A stretch of DNA of 9,060 bases from contig JAUROO010000106.1 in assembly GCA_030829765.1 (NCBI GenBank), positions 1-9,060 of the forward strand, given 5' to 3'. The DNA comes from Miltoncostaeales bacterium. Lineage in GTDB: Bacteria; Actinomycetota; Thermoleophilia; Miltoncostaeales; Miltoncostaeaceae. Shown one piece after another: positions 1-5,050 of this stretch. The translations under genes and the position numbers were made by a program. Every line of letters starts with the position of its first letter. The stretch's first letter is position 1. Under the pieces are notes generated by a model. That model saw only the letters and a program-made list of their open reading frames with translations. It ran no database searches and was not told the origin of the DNA.

Positions 1-1026
1 ACCATGGAGCAGGGGCTCGAGATGTGCGGCGGTTCGGTGAACAACACCGCCTACGTGGCCCTGGAGAAGTTGAACGGCGACAAGGTCAGCAACGCGCGCG
101 CCGCGAGGAAGCGCACTCGGGTGGCGCGCAAGCGGTCCAACAGCGCGCCCGAGATGCGCAGTTCCACCTGGATGACCGACGTCATCTGCCCGCTGGACAT
201 CTCGATCGCGAAGTCGTCCGAGCAGGCAAGCGTGGAGCCGGGGGGCACCGTCACATGGGCGGTGCCGGTCACGAACACGGGACCGCTCGCCATCCCGACG
301 GCGACGATCACGATCAGCGACCCCACGGCAACGCTCACGCCGCCGGCCGACCTGCCGGAGGCGCTCGCGCCGGGCGCCACCCTGCAGTGGACGGCATCGA
401 GCGTGGTCACGGCCGATCCGGAACTGTGCGGAACCAGCGTGTCGAACACCGCGTCGGTGGACCTGGACTTCTCGGGTGGCGAGTACCCGAAGTACACGTT
501 CAAGCCGGGTGAGGATGACACCGCGGTGGCCACTCCGATTCCGGTGTCGGGGGGCATCTGTACCCCGGACACCCCGGACACCCCGCTGACCCCGGCCAGT
601 ACTCCGGTGACGCCGGCGTCGGTGCCCGTGGCGCTCCGGCCCGCCGGGGCGGCGCTCGGGGTGACCAAGACGGGAACGAAGACCACCCGTCGCGGCGGCT
701 TCGCCTCGTACACCCTGAAGGTCACCAACAACGGGGCCTCCACGGCCACCGGGGTGGTGCTGCGTGACACCCCACCGGCCACCATGCTGTGGCGGGCGGT
801 GCCGTCCGGCGCCACGGTGTCGGGACGGGTGGCGCAGTGGAGCATCGGCGACCTGGCCCCGGGCCAGACGGTGACGAAGACGGTGCGCTTCAAGATGCGC
901 CTGAGCGCCACCGGTCGCAGCTGCAACGTCGCGCTGGCCTCGGCCACCGACGCCGACACGGCGCGGGCCCGGGCCTGCACCACGGTCGTGGCGGCCAGGC
1001 GGCCTGCCACACCGGTAACCGGCTAG
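1..1026 (+). CDS. DUF11-repeat surface/secreted protein, C-terminal part (5' end outside window)
   Basis: The frame is already open at base 1 and begins inside a repeat, so the true start lies upstream; the ATG at base 4 is only an internal Met. Three repeat ends are visible with the DUF11-type signature C-G-x-S-V-x-N-T-A (residue 9 and residue 143 counted from base 1) and a looser third one at residue 308. The last full domain (about residues 217-330) is a typical DUF11 beta-sandwich with the pattern VTKTGTKTTRRGG, then YTLKVTNNGASTATGVVLRD and LAPGQTVTKTV. A Pro/Thr linker (about 187-210, repeated TPDTP and TPASTPVTPASVP) separates it from the preceding domain. DUF11 proteins are usually exported and act as surface stalks or adhesins; the substrate or partner is unknown. 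Each repeat carries two cysteines that could form disulfides. No LPxTG or C-terminal membrane helix is visible, so any anchoring must be by another route or N-terminal. Confidence 0.85.
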   Translation, partial: TMEQGLEMCGGSVNNTAYVALEKLNGDKVSNARAARKRTRVARKRSNSAPEMRSSTWMTDVICPLDISIAKSSEQASVEPGGTVTWAVPVTNTGPLAIPTATITISDPTATLTPPADLPEALAPGATLQWTASSVVTADPELCGTSVSNTASVDLDFSGGEYPKYTFKPGEDDTAVATPIPVSGGICTPDTPDTPLTPASTPVTPASVPVALRPAGAALGVTKTGTKTTRRGGFASYTLKVTNNGASTATGVVLRDTPPATMLWRAVPSGATVSGRVAQWSIGDLAPGQTVTKTVRFKMRLSATGRSCNVALASATDADTARARACTTVVAARRPATPVTG

Positions 1027-1040
1027 CGGCCGGTTACCGG
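1012..1040 (+). terminator. Hairpin with the DUF11 gene's stop codon in its loop
   Basis: A perfect 12-bp inverted repeat (CCGGTAACCGGC at 1012-1023 and its reverse complement at 1029-1040) surrounds a 5-base loop, TAGCG, which contains the TAG stop of the DUF11 gene. It lies directly before a second GC-rich hairpin. Probably it is part of the terminator or an mRNA 3'-end stabiliser; no T-run follows, so classical intrinsic termination is not certain. Confidence 0.5.
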
Positions 1041-1044
1041 GCCT

Positions 1045-1077
1045 GCCCCGGGGGCGCACCCTGCGCGCCCCCGGGGC
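1045..1077. terminator. Strong GC hairpin between convergent genes, possible bidirectional terminator
   Basis: A 13-bp perfect stem (GCCCCGGGGGCGC at 1045-1057 pairing with 1065-1077) has a 7-base loop. It sits in the 70-base gap between the stop of the DUF11 gene (1026) and the stop of the minus-strand metallopeptidase-like gene (1097), the expected place for a shared terminator. Only CCCCTTCTT follows on the plus strand and no T-tract on the minus strand. High-GC actinobacteria often use hairpins without a U-tract. Confidence 0.6.
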
Positions 1078-1096
1078 CCCCTTCTTCCCGCCTTGC

Positions 1097-1624
1097 TCAG
1101 TTGATGCCGGCGATCACCTGGCGTGATGCCGGGGGCGTGCCCACCATCCGGGCCCGCCATATGCGCGCGTCGCGCGAGGTCCAGCGGGTGCCGGTGGCCG
1201 CAGCGCTGGCCCGGCGCACCGAGCTGACCCATCCCCGATAGGCGATGGTCACGCGGCCGTCGCGTCCGCGCACCTGGCGCAGCCACTGCCGCTTGAGGTC
1301 ATGGGTGACCGCCTCGACCAGGCCCTCCTCGGCGGACATGTCCACGTCCCCCTCCAGGCCGTTGGCCATCGCCACCTGGTGCAGCACCTCGTGCAGCACC
1401 ACCACAGGCCGGTCGGCAGGCCAGCGCCGCGCAGGCTGGGCGAACACCGTCTGGTCCGCGGATGAGAGCCACACCACGCCGGGCGTGGCCATGCCGGATC
1501 CGCGTGGCACCTCGTCGCTCAGGCAGGCCCGGGGCGTGGGGATCGGGGCCACCCGGGAACTCACGAGCTGCGTGGCCTGTCGGACGATGGCGGCGAGGGG
1601 TGGAGGCGGCGGCGTGCAGTACAT
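1097..1624 (-). CDS. Small HExxH zinc-metallopeptidase-like protein, family not recognised
   Basis: The protein is 175 residues from the ATG at 1624. The central signature VVVLHEVLHQ contains HExxH at residues 78-82 (H78, E79, H82), followed 17-21 residues later by EEGLVEAVTHDL. This places E100 or E104 where a gluzincin-type third zinc ligand would sit. This is direct motif evidence for a zinc-dependent peptidase fold; the substrate is unknown. No signal peptide or membrane helix is visible, so a cytoplasmic location is the default. The N-terminus is Pro-rich (five prolines at 5-9) and the C-terminal 60 residues are Arg-rich and basic. The frame stays open upstream to about 1990, but that stretch looks non-coding: arginine- and proline-rich composition with no domain. 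No SD precedes 1624; a -10-like TACTTT lies 6 bases upstream, suggesting a leaderless mRNA. It is transcribed divergently from the binding-protein operon and convergently with the DUF11 gene. Confidence 0.6.
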   Translation of the reverse strand: MYCTPPPPPLAAIVRQATQLVSSRVAPIPTPRACLSDEVPRGSGMATPGVVWLSSADQTVFAQPARRWPADRPVVVLHEVLHQVAMANGLEGDVDMSAEEGLVEAVTHDLKRQWLRQVRGRDGRVTIAYRGWVSSVRRASAAATGTRWTSRDARIWRARMVGTPPASRQVIAGIN

Positions 1625-1630
1625 GAACCG

Positions 1631-1641
1631 AAAGTAGCGTA
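1631..1641 (-). promoter_or_regulatory. Candidate -10 region of the metallopeptidase-like gene
   Basis: Read on the minus strand this is TACGCTACTTT, two overlapping TANNNT hexamers ending 6 and 11 bases before the ATG at 1624. Either would place transcription start at or very near the start codon. No convincing -35 box is visible. Confidence 0.3.
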
Positions 1642-1753
1642 CCCAACTACCCGCGCGGGGGGTACACGGCCGCTCGCCCCACCCGACCGGTGGGTTCTGG
1701 CGAATTCGTTGTGCCCAGGGGCAGCGCCCCCCGTTCGGGTGGGCCATATGGGG

Positions 1754-1776
1754 CGGACGGGGGGTATTCCCGTCCG
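1754..1776. repeat. Inverted repeat CGGACGGG/CCCGTCCG
   Basis: Perfect 8-bp arms (1754-1761 and 1769-1776) flank the 7-base loop GGGTATT. It lies in the middle of the divergent intergenic region. It could be an operator or an RNA stem; no T-run follows on either strand. Confidence 0.45.
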
Positions 1777-1860
1777 GGCCCCGGGAACCACCCGATCGGC
1801 CAGTACGGATCGCGGAGAGCGGCGGTACAAAGGACACACCGCGGGTGCGGGTGGCGGGCA

Positions 1861-1881
1861 CCGGAGATAGAGGATCTCCGG
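1861..1881. repeat. Inverted repeat CCGGAGAT/ATCTCCGG
   Basis: Perfect 8-bp arms (1861-1868 and 1874-1881) flank the 5-base loop AGAGG. It is about 155 bases upstream of the binding-protein start and about 240 bases from the metallopeptidase start. It may be a transcription-factor site or a hairpin; its function cannot be told from sequence. Confidence 0.45.
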
Positions 1882-1997
1882 GGCGCGAGATGGTTCGGGG
1901 GGTCCGTCCCGCCGAGCCCGTCACCCCCCGTCGGTGCCTCCGCCGCAGATCCGGGCGGACGTGGACCTGCAGGAAACATGGGCGCCCCATGCGCGGG

Positions 1998-2003
1998 TAC
2001 GCT
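1998..2003 (+). promoter_or_regulatory. Candidate -10 box (TACGCT) of the binding-protein operon
   Basis: TACGCT fits TANNNT and lies 31 bases before the ATG at 2035, which would give a leader of roughly 25 bases that includes the SD site. The preceding bases give GGGTACGCT, identical to a 9-mer upstream of the divergent gene on the other strand. No good -35 is visible 16-18 bases upstream. Confidence 0.35.
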
Positions 2004-2024
2004 GAGGACTCCGGTTACAAGCCC

Positions 2025-2029
2025 AGGAG
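2025..2029 (+). promoter_or_regulatory. Ribosome binding site AGGAG deciding the start of the binding protein
   Basis: AGGAG lies 5 bases before the ATG at 2035. It fixes the start there rather than at any upstream in-frame codon, and agrees with the signal peptide that begins at this Met. Confidence 0.75.
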
Positions 2030-2034
2030 TCCTC

Positions 2035-3192
2035 ATGGCCCGTCGTTCCCTCGTCCTCTCCGGCGCCACACTTGTGATGTGCGCCCTCGCCGCGCCCGCC
2101 ATGGCGCAGACCATCGGGGGTGACCCGTCCACGTACGGCACCATCACCATCGCGTACGAGGGCCCGCTCACGGGCGATCAGGCCGCGAACGGCCGCGACA
2201 TGCTGCGCGGCGTGCAGCTGGCCGTGCGCGAGTACAACGCCGCCGGTGGCTTCTATGGCCGGAAGGTCCGGTTGGTGCAGGCGAACGACAAGGCCAATCC
2301 CGGCATCGCAAAGTCCGTGGCGCGCCGCGTGATCAACGGTCCGGCGGTCGCGGTGGTCGGCCCCTACAACTCGTCCGTCGGCATCCTGAACCTGCCGCTC
2401 TACACCCGGGCGCGGGTGGTGCCGGTGCAGATGACGTCCACTGACGACACCACCGGCAAGGGCGTGACGGTGCAGCCCAAGAACAGCCAGATCTCGCCGG
2501 TGGAGTACGACTTCATCCAGACGCAGTGGACGCCGTCGAAGGTGTCGATGCTGGTGGACCCCTCGGCCTACACGCAGAGCATGGCGGACCGCCTTCAGCG
2601 CAGCCTCGAGAAGAAGGGCGTGCTCGTCACCCAGATCCCGATCTCGGAAGACCAGACGGACTTCACCCCGCAGGTGAACCAGGCCCTGGCCAACAACCCC
2701 ACGGCGGTCTACCTGAGCACGTACTACCCGCAGGGCGCGGCCATCGCCAAGGCCCTGGAGGCCGCAGCGCCGGGGCACCCTGCGAAGTGCTTCGCGGGGC
2801 TTGCCAACCAGGACCCGGCGTTCATCAGCCAGGCCGGAATCAGCGCCAGTCGCCGGTGCGTGTTCAGCGGGGTGCCCACGCCCCAGCAGTTCCCCACGGC
2901 GAAGGCGTATGTGCGCAACTACACGCGCACCTTCCGCAGGGCTCCCGGGACCTGGGGCACCTTCACGTACGACTCGGCCAAGGTCCTGTTCCGGGCGTGG
3001 AACCGCGCCGGCACGGCCTTCGACTACGCCAAGGTGCTGGCCCAGCTGAAGAAGACCACCAACTACCGGGGCGCGACGGGGAAGATCACCGTCAACAAGG
3101 TCGGCAACCGCCCGAACGTGCCGGTGAGCATCCTGAACGTGGACGCCGACGGTGAGTTCAACGTGGTGTACACGAATCGCAGGAACAAGTAG
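2035..3192 (+). CDS. Branched-chain amino acid-type ABC transporter substrate-binding protein (LivK-like, periplasmic binding fold type I)
   Basis: The protein is 385 residues. It is predicted to be an exported high-affinity receptor that delivers a small ligand (amino acid, amide or aromatic acid are typical for the family) to an ABC permease. A Sec signal peptide is clear: MARR, a hydrophobic core, then APAMA with cleavage before Q25. There is a Cys at 16 but no lipobox, so it appears to be released rather than lipid-anchored, which is less usual for Gram-positive binding proteins. The family hallmarks are present: TIAYEGPLTGDQAANGRDML near the mature N-terminus, LAVREYNAAGGFYGRKV, VVGPYNSSVG (residues 107-116, the ligand-contacting Ser pair in LivK relatives), the hinge-side repeat of beta-alpha units, and GTFTYDSAKVL near the C-terminus. 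No permease or ATPase genes are adjacent, so ligand and partner cannot be assigned. The next gene follows after 9 bases, implying co-transcription. Confidence 0.9.
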   Translation: MARRSLVLSGATLVMCALAAPAMAQTIGGDPSTYGTITIAYEGPLTGDQAANGRDMLRGVQLAVREYNAAGGFYGRKVRLVQANDKANPGIAKSVARRVINGPAVAVVGPYNSSVGILNLPLYTRARVVPVQMTSTDDTTGKGVTVQPKNSQISPVEYDFIQTQWTPSKVSMLVDPSAYTQSMADRLQRSLEKKGVLVTQIPISEDQTDFTPQVNQALANNPTAVYLSTYYPQGAAIAKALEAAAPGHPAKCFAGLANQDPAFISQAGISASRRCVFSGVPTPQQFPTAKAYVRNYTRTFRRAPGTWGTFTYDSAKVLFRAWNRAGTAFDYAKVLAQLKKTTNYRGATGKITVNKVGNRPNVPVSILNVDADGEFNVVYTNRRNK

Positions 3193-3196
3193 GAGG
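3191..3196 (+). promoter_or_regulatory. Ribosome binding site AGGAGG of the CMD-family gene, overlapping the upstream stop
   Basis: AGGAGG starts inside the TAG stop of the binding protein (3190-3192) and is 5 bases from the ATG at 3202. This arrangement favours translational coupling of the two genes. Confidence 0.8.
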
Positions 3197-3201
3197 TCGT
3201 C

Positions 3202-3585
3202 ATGGCTGCTGAAGGTGACTCGCACGCGGTGCGCCACGCGAAGGGTGCCGAGAGCGTGAAGCAGGTGCTCGGGCCGAAGGCCGAGGAGTCCTTGGCCACT
3301 CTCGGCGAACTCGGCGACCGGATCATCGAGACCATCTACGGCGACATCTACCAGCGCGATGGCCTCACGCTGAAGGAGCGCCAGATCGCCACGTTGTGCA
3401 TGCTCATGGCTTTGGGCGGCAAGGATCGCCAGGTGAAGGTGCATATGCGCGCCGGCCTGCGCATCGGAATCACCGAGGATGAGCTGCGCGAGCTGGTGAT
3501 CCAGCTCGCGGCATACGCGGGGTTCCCGGCGGCCATCAACGCCCAGGCGCAGCTGAACGAGGTGCTGGCCGAGGAGCAGGCCTGA
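3202..3585 (+). CDS. Carboxymuconolactone decarboxylase (CMD/AhpD-fold) family protein
   Basis: The protein is 127 residues, the usual size for a single-domain CMD protein. The segment LTLKERQIATLCMLMALGG (from residue 55), then VKVHMRAGLRIGITEDELRELVIQ and the YAGFPAAINA end match the all-helical CMD fold seen in PcaC-type gamma-carboxymuconolactone decarboxylases. H81 and E97 are at positions usually conserved. The redox CxxC of AhpD is absent (a lone C66 only), so an AhpD-like peroxidase-reductase role is unlikely. Known members decarboxylate a protocatechuate-pathway lactone, but many have unknown reactions, and no pca genes are nearby. A strong SD and a 9-base gap put it in an operon with the binding protein, suggesting it acts on, or in response to, the compound that protein binds; that link is inference. 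Confidence 0.85.
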   Translation: MAAEGDSHAVRHAKGAESVKQVLGPKAEESLATLGELGDRIIETIYGDIYQRDGLTLKERQIATLCMLMALGGKDRQVKVHMRAGLRIGITEDELRELVIQLAAYAGFPAAINAQAQLNEVLAEEQA

Positions 3586-3612
3586 CGTAGCAACGGGGAT
3601 TTCACGGCGGTG

Positions 3613-3644
3613 CCATGGGGCAGGCGACAATGCCCGGCCCATGG
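3613..3644 (+). promoter_or_regulatory. Inverted repeat covering the start region of the M23 peptidase
   Basis: CCATGGG (3613-3619) and CCCATGG (3638-3644) form perfect 7-bp arms, with GCA/TGC able to pair just inside. The right arm contains the ATG at 3641, and the loop contains the -10-like GACAAT. It could be an operator over the promoter or an RNA hairpin hiding the start codon; the sequence cannot separate these. Confidence 0.35.
3626..3631 (+). promoter_or_regulatory. Candidate -10 box (GACAAT) of the M23 peptidase gene
   Basis: GACAAT ends 9 bases before the ATG, and no SD exists between them, which points to a leaderless or near-leaderless mRNA. The same context, ACAATGCCCG, occurs just before the start of the small membrane protein gene near 5046. 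Confidence 0.35.
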
Positions 3645-4714
3645 CCCGCCGAGTCCTCATCACGGCGCTCGCCGCTGCCGCACTGGCGGCCGGGGCGTCA
3701 CCCATGCACGCGGCCCGCGATGTCACCACCCTGAAGCAGCGGGTGGAGGCCGTCGAGGCGCGCGCGGCCGCGCTGGACGCCCAGGCGGGCACCGCGGCCC
3801 ATCGCCACAACGCCGCCATGGACCGGGCGGACGAGGCGCGCGCAAAGGCTGTGCGCACGCGCGCGGAGATCGCCCGCAGCCGGGGGCAGCTGGTGCTGGC
3901 CCGGCAGGCGCTGTCGGAGCGGCTGGTTGCGTTGTACCGGCGCCCCGAGCCGGATCTGGTGGACCTGGTGGCGCAGAGCGGGTCGCTCACCGACCTCGTC
4001 ACGCGCTCCGAGGCGCTGCAGGCGGCTGCGGGTGACGACGCCGACATGGTGGAAAGGGTGCGCGCGCGCCGCGTGGCGCTCCGCCGCCAGCAGGTGGTGC
4101 TCACGCGCACCATCGCCAGCGCGCGTGCCGAGGCCGCGGTGGCCTCGCGTGAGGCCGCGCGCATCCGCACCGTGCTTGCCCGCCAGCGAGCCCTGGTGTC
4201 GCGCGCGCGGGGCGAGCTGAAGGCGGCGCTGTCGGCCCGCGCGCAGGAGCGCGTGCGCGCCGCGCGGGCCAAGGGCGCCCCGGGCATCCCCGTGGCCGCG
4301 CCTGGCGTGGAGCCGGTGTTCCCGGTGGCGGCGCCGGCCACCTTCTCGGATGACTGGATGGCCCCGCGCGGCAGCCGGTACCACGAGGGCATCGACATCG
4401 TGGCCGCCCGGGGGGCGCCGATCGTCGCGGTGGTGAGCGGCACCGTGGTGCGCATCGGCACCACGCCCATCAGCGGCAAAAGGTTCTGGCTGCGGGCGCC
4501 CAATGGCGATGAGTACTTCTACTGCCACCTCGATGGCTTCGCGCCCGCCGCGCGCGAGGGGGTGTTCGTGAGGGCCGGCACGGTACTCGGGTACAACGGA
4601 GACACGGGGGATGCCAGGGGCACGGTCACCCACCTGCACTTCGAGATCCATCCGGGCGGCGGCGGCCCCATCCGCCCGTTCCCGCTCGTGTCGTCGTGGC
4701 CCCGCGTGGGCTGA
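3641..4714 (+). CDS. Secreted M23-family (LytM-type) peptidoglycan endopeptidase with N-terminal coiled coil
   Basis: The protein is 357 residues and is predicted to cut peptide cross-links in the cell wall. It has a signal peptide (MARRVLITALAAAALAAGASPMHA, cleavage near residue 24). A long Ala/Arg/Glu-rich coiled-coil region follows (about 28-225) with the LYRRPEPDLVDLVAQSGSLTDLV segment typical of EnvC/PcsB-like hydrolases. The C-terminal M23 domain covers about 235-350. All zinc and catalytic residues are visible: HEGID (H248, D252), YCHLD (H296) and HLHFE (H331, H333). It should therefore be active, unlike the degenerate EnvC/NlpD activators. In related proteins the coiled coil holds the enzyme inactive until a divisome partner such as FtsEX binds; whether that applies here is inference. 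No SD site is present. The stop TGA is directly followed by the stop of the convergent zinc-ribbon gene. Confidence 0.92.
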   Translation: MARRVLITALAAAALAAGASPMHAARDVTTLKQRVEAVEARAAALDAQAGTAAHRHNAAMDRADEARAKAVRTRAEIARSRGQLVLARQALSERLVALYRRPEPDLVDLVAQSGSLTDLVTRSEALQAAAGDDADMVERVRARRVALRRQQVVLTRTIASARAEAAVASREAARIRTVLARQRALVSRARGELKAALSARAQERVRAARAKGAPGIPVAAPGVEPVFPVAAPATFSDDWMAPRGSRYHEGIDIVAARGAPIVAVVSGTVVRIGTTPISGKRFWLRAPNGDEYFYCHLDGFAPAAREGVFVRAGTVLGYNGDTGDARGTVTHLHFEIHPGGGGPIRPFPLVSSWPRVG

Positions 4715-4978
4715 CTACCAGGCACCCTCGATCACCGGATCGGCGTCGTGGTCGGCGTCCAGGACGCTGTCCACGTGCACGGCGTGATGCGCCCCGCCGG
4801 TCACCGGCTCGCCGCATGCGCGGCAGTTGACGGCGCCGAGCGCGTTCCAGTCGGGTGCCGGCACGTGGTCGGAGTCGAGATCGCACGCGGCCGTGGTGCG
4901 CGAGGCGTGCTGGAAGAACCCCGGCGCGCCGCGCATGGCCTTGATGGGTTGCCCGCAGTGGGCGCAGGTAAGCCGCAT
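4715..4978 (-). CDS. Small zinc-ribbon-like protein, 87 residues, function unknown
   Basis: From the ATG at 4978 the protein starts MRLTCAHCGQPIK, with CxxC at C5/C8 and a second CRAC at C52/C55, enough for a four-Cys zinc ribbon. Additional H24 (GFFQHA), C32 and H38 lie between the knuckles. The tail is His/Asp-rich (HHAVHVDS, DADHDADP). The first half resembles zinc-finger sections found in small actinobacterial hypothetical proteins, but no named family is recognised. The frame is open upstream past 5200, but that stretch overlaps the divergent membrane-protein gene and lacks protein-like character; the CxxC-proximal Met is the sensible start. No SD precedes it; GAGAGT lies 6 bases upstream as a weak -10 candidate. 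It meets the M23 gene end to end with no spacer and is divergent from the membrane-protein gene. Confidence 0.6.
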   Translation of the reverse strand: MRLTCAHCGQPIKAMRGAPGFFQHASRTTAACDLDSDHVPAPDWNALGAVNCRACGEPVTGGAHHAVHVDSVLDADHDADPVIEGAW

Positions 4979-4984
4979 GCCCCA

Positions 4985-4990
4985 ACTCTC
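4985..4990 (-). promoter_or_regulatory. Weak candidate -10 (GAGAGT) of the small zinc-ribbon gene
   Basis: On the minus strand GAGAGT ends 6 bases before the ATG at 4978, the same spacing as at other SD-less starts in this window. It matches only the A at position two and the T at position six of a -10 box, so it is weak. Confidence 0.2.
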
Positions 4991-5044
4991 GCACGCTGCG
5001 CTCGGGGAGGCACGCTGTCCCGGGTGACGACGCCGATGCCGTGG

Positions 5045-5050
5045 AACAAT
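5045..5050 (+). promoter_or_regulatory. Candidate -10 box (AACAAT) of the membrane protein-LLM-zinc ribbon-recX gene run
   Basis: AACAAT is followed after 7 bases by an in-frame GTG at 5058. If it is the -10 box, transcription would begin at that GTG, and the ATG at 5049, which overlaps the box, would not be translated. No SD is present for either start. Confidence 0.35.

Larger units (their letters stand above)
1625..2034. other. 410-base divergent intergenic region, GC-rich, with hairpins and six-base C/G runs
   Basis: No believable gene is seen here, although frames stay open because of the base composition. It contains the palindrome CCCGCGCGGG (1650-1659), an 8-bp stem at 1754-1776, an 8-bp stem at 1861-1881, and five runs of exactly six C or G (1657-1662, 1727-1732, 1759-1764, 1897-1902, 1924-1929). 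It must carry the promoters of the divergent genes at both ends. No known riboswitch core could be recognised by eye. Confidence 0.6.

Noticed and set aside
562..615. A tandem DNA repeat in the DUF11 gene (ACCCCGGAC units)
   Set aside because: This is simply the codons of a Thr/Pro-rich linker, with two or three imperfect units. It is too short to be treated as a separate repeat element.
1625..1990. An upstream extension of the HExxH protein to an ATG near 1990
   Set aside because: The added residues are Arg/Pro/Gly-rich and would cover both intergenic hairpins. The conserved-looking part begins after 1624.
1690..2034. An N-terminal extension of the binding protein to an ATG at 1690
   Set aside because: The signal peptide begins at the Met at 2035, which has AGGAG at 5 bases. 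The extension is Gly/Pro/Arg-rich without domain character.
1625..2034. A known riboswitch (c-di-AMP ydaO type, glycine, cobalamin or TPP) in the leader of the binding-protein operon
   Set aside because: Fragments such as GGAGAG and GGTACAA caught the eye, but the conserved cores could not be found in order. The predicted transcription start near 2010 would also leave the region outside the mRNA.
3202..3585. AhpD alkylhydroperoxidase as the identity of the CMD-fold gene
   Set aside because: The catalytic CxxC pair of AhpD is missing; only one Cys is in the relevant helix.
1921..4503. An 860-codon open frame on the minus strand
   Set aside because: It lies antisense to the binding protein, CMD and M23 genes, which have clear domains. 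Its translation is Arg/Ala/Ser-rich low-complexity, a usual by-product of extreme GC content.
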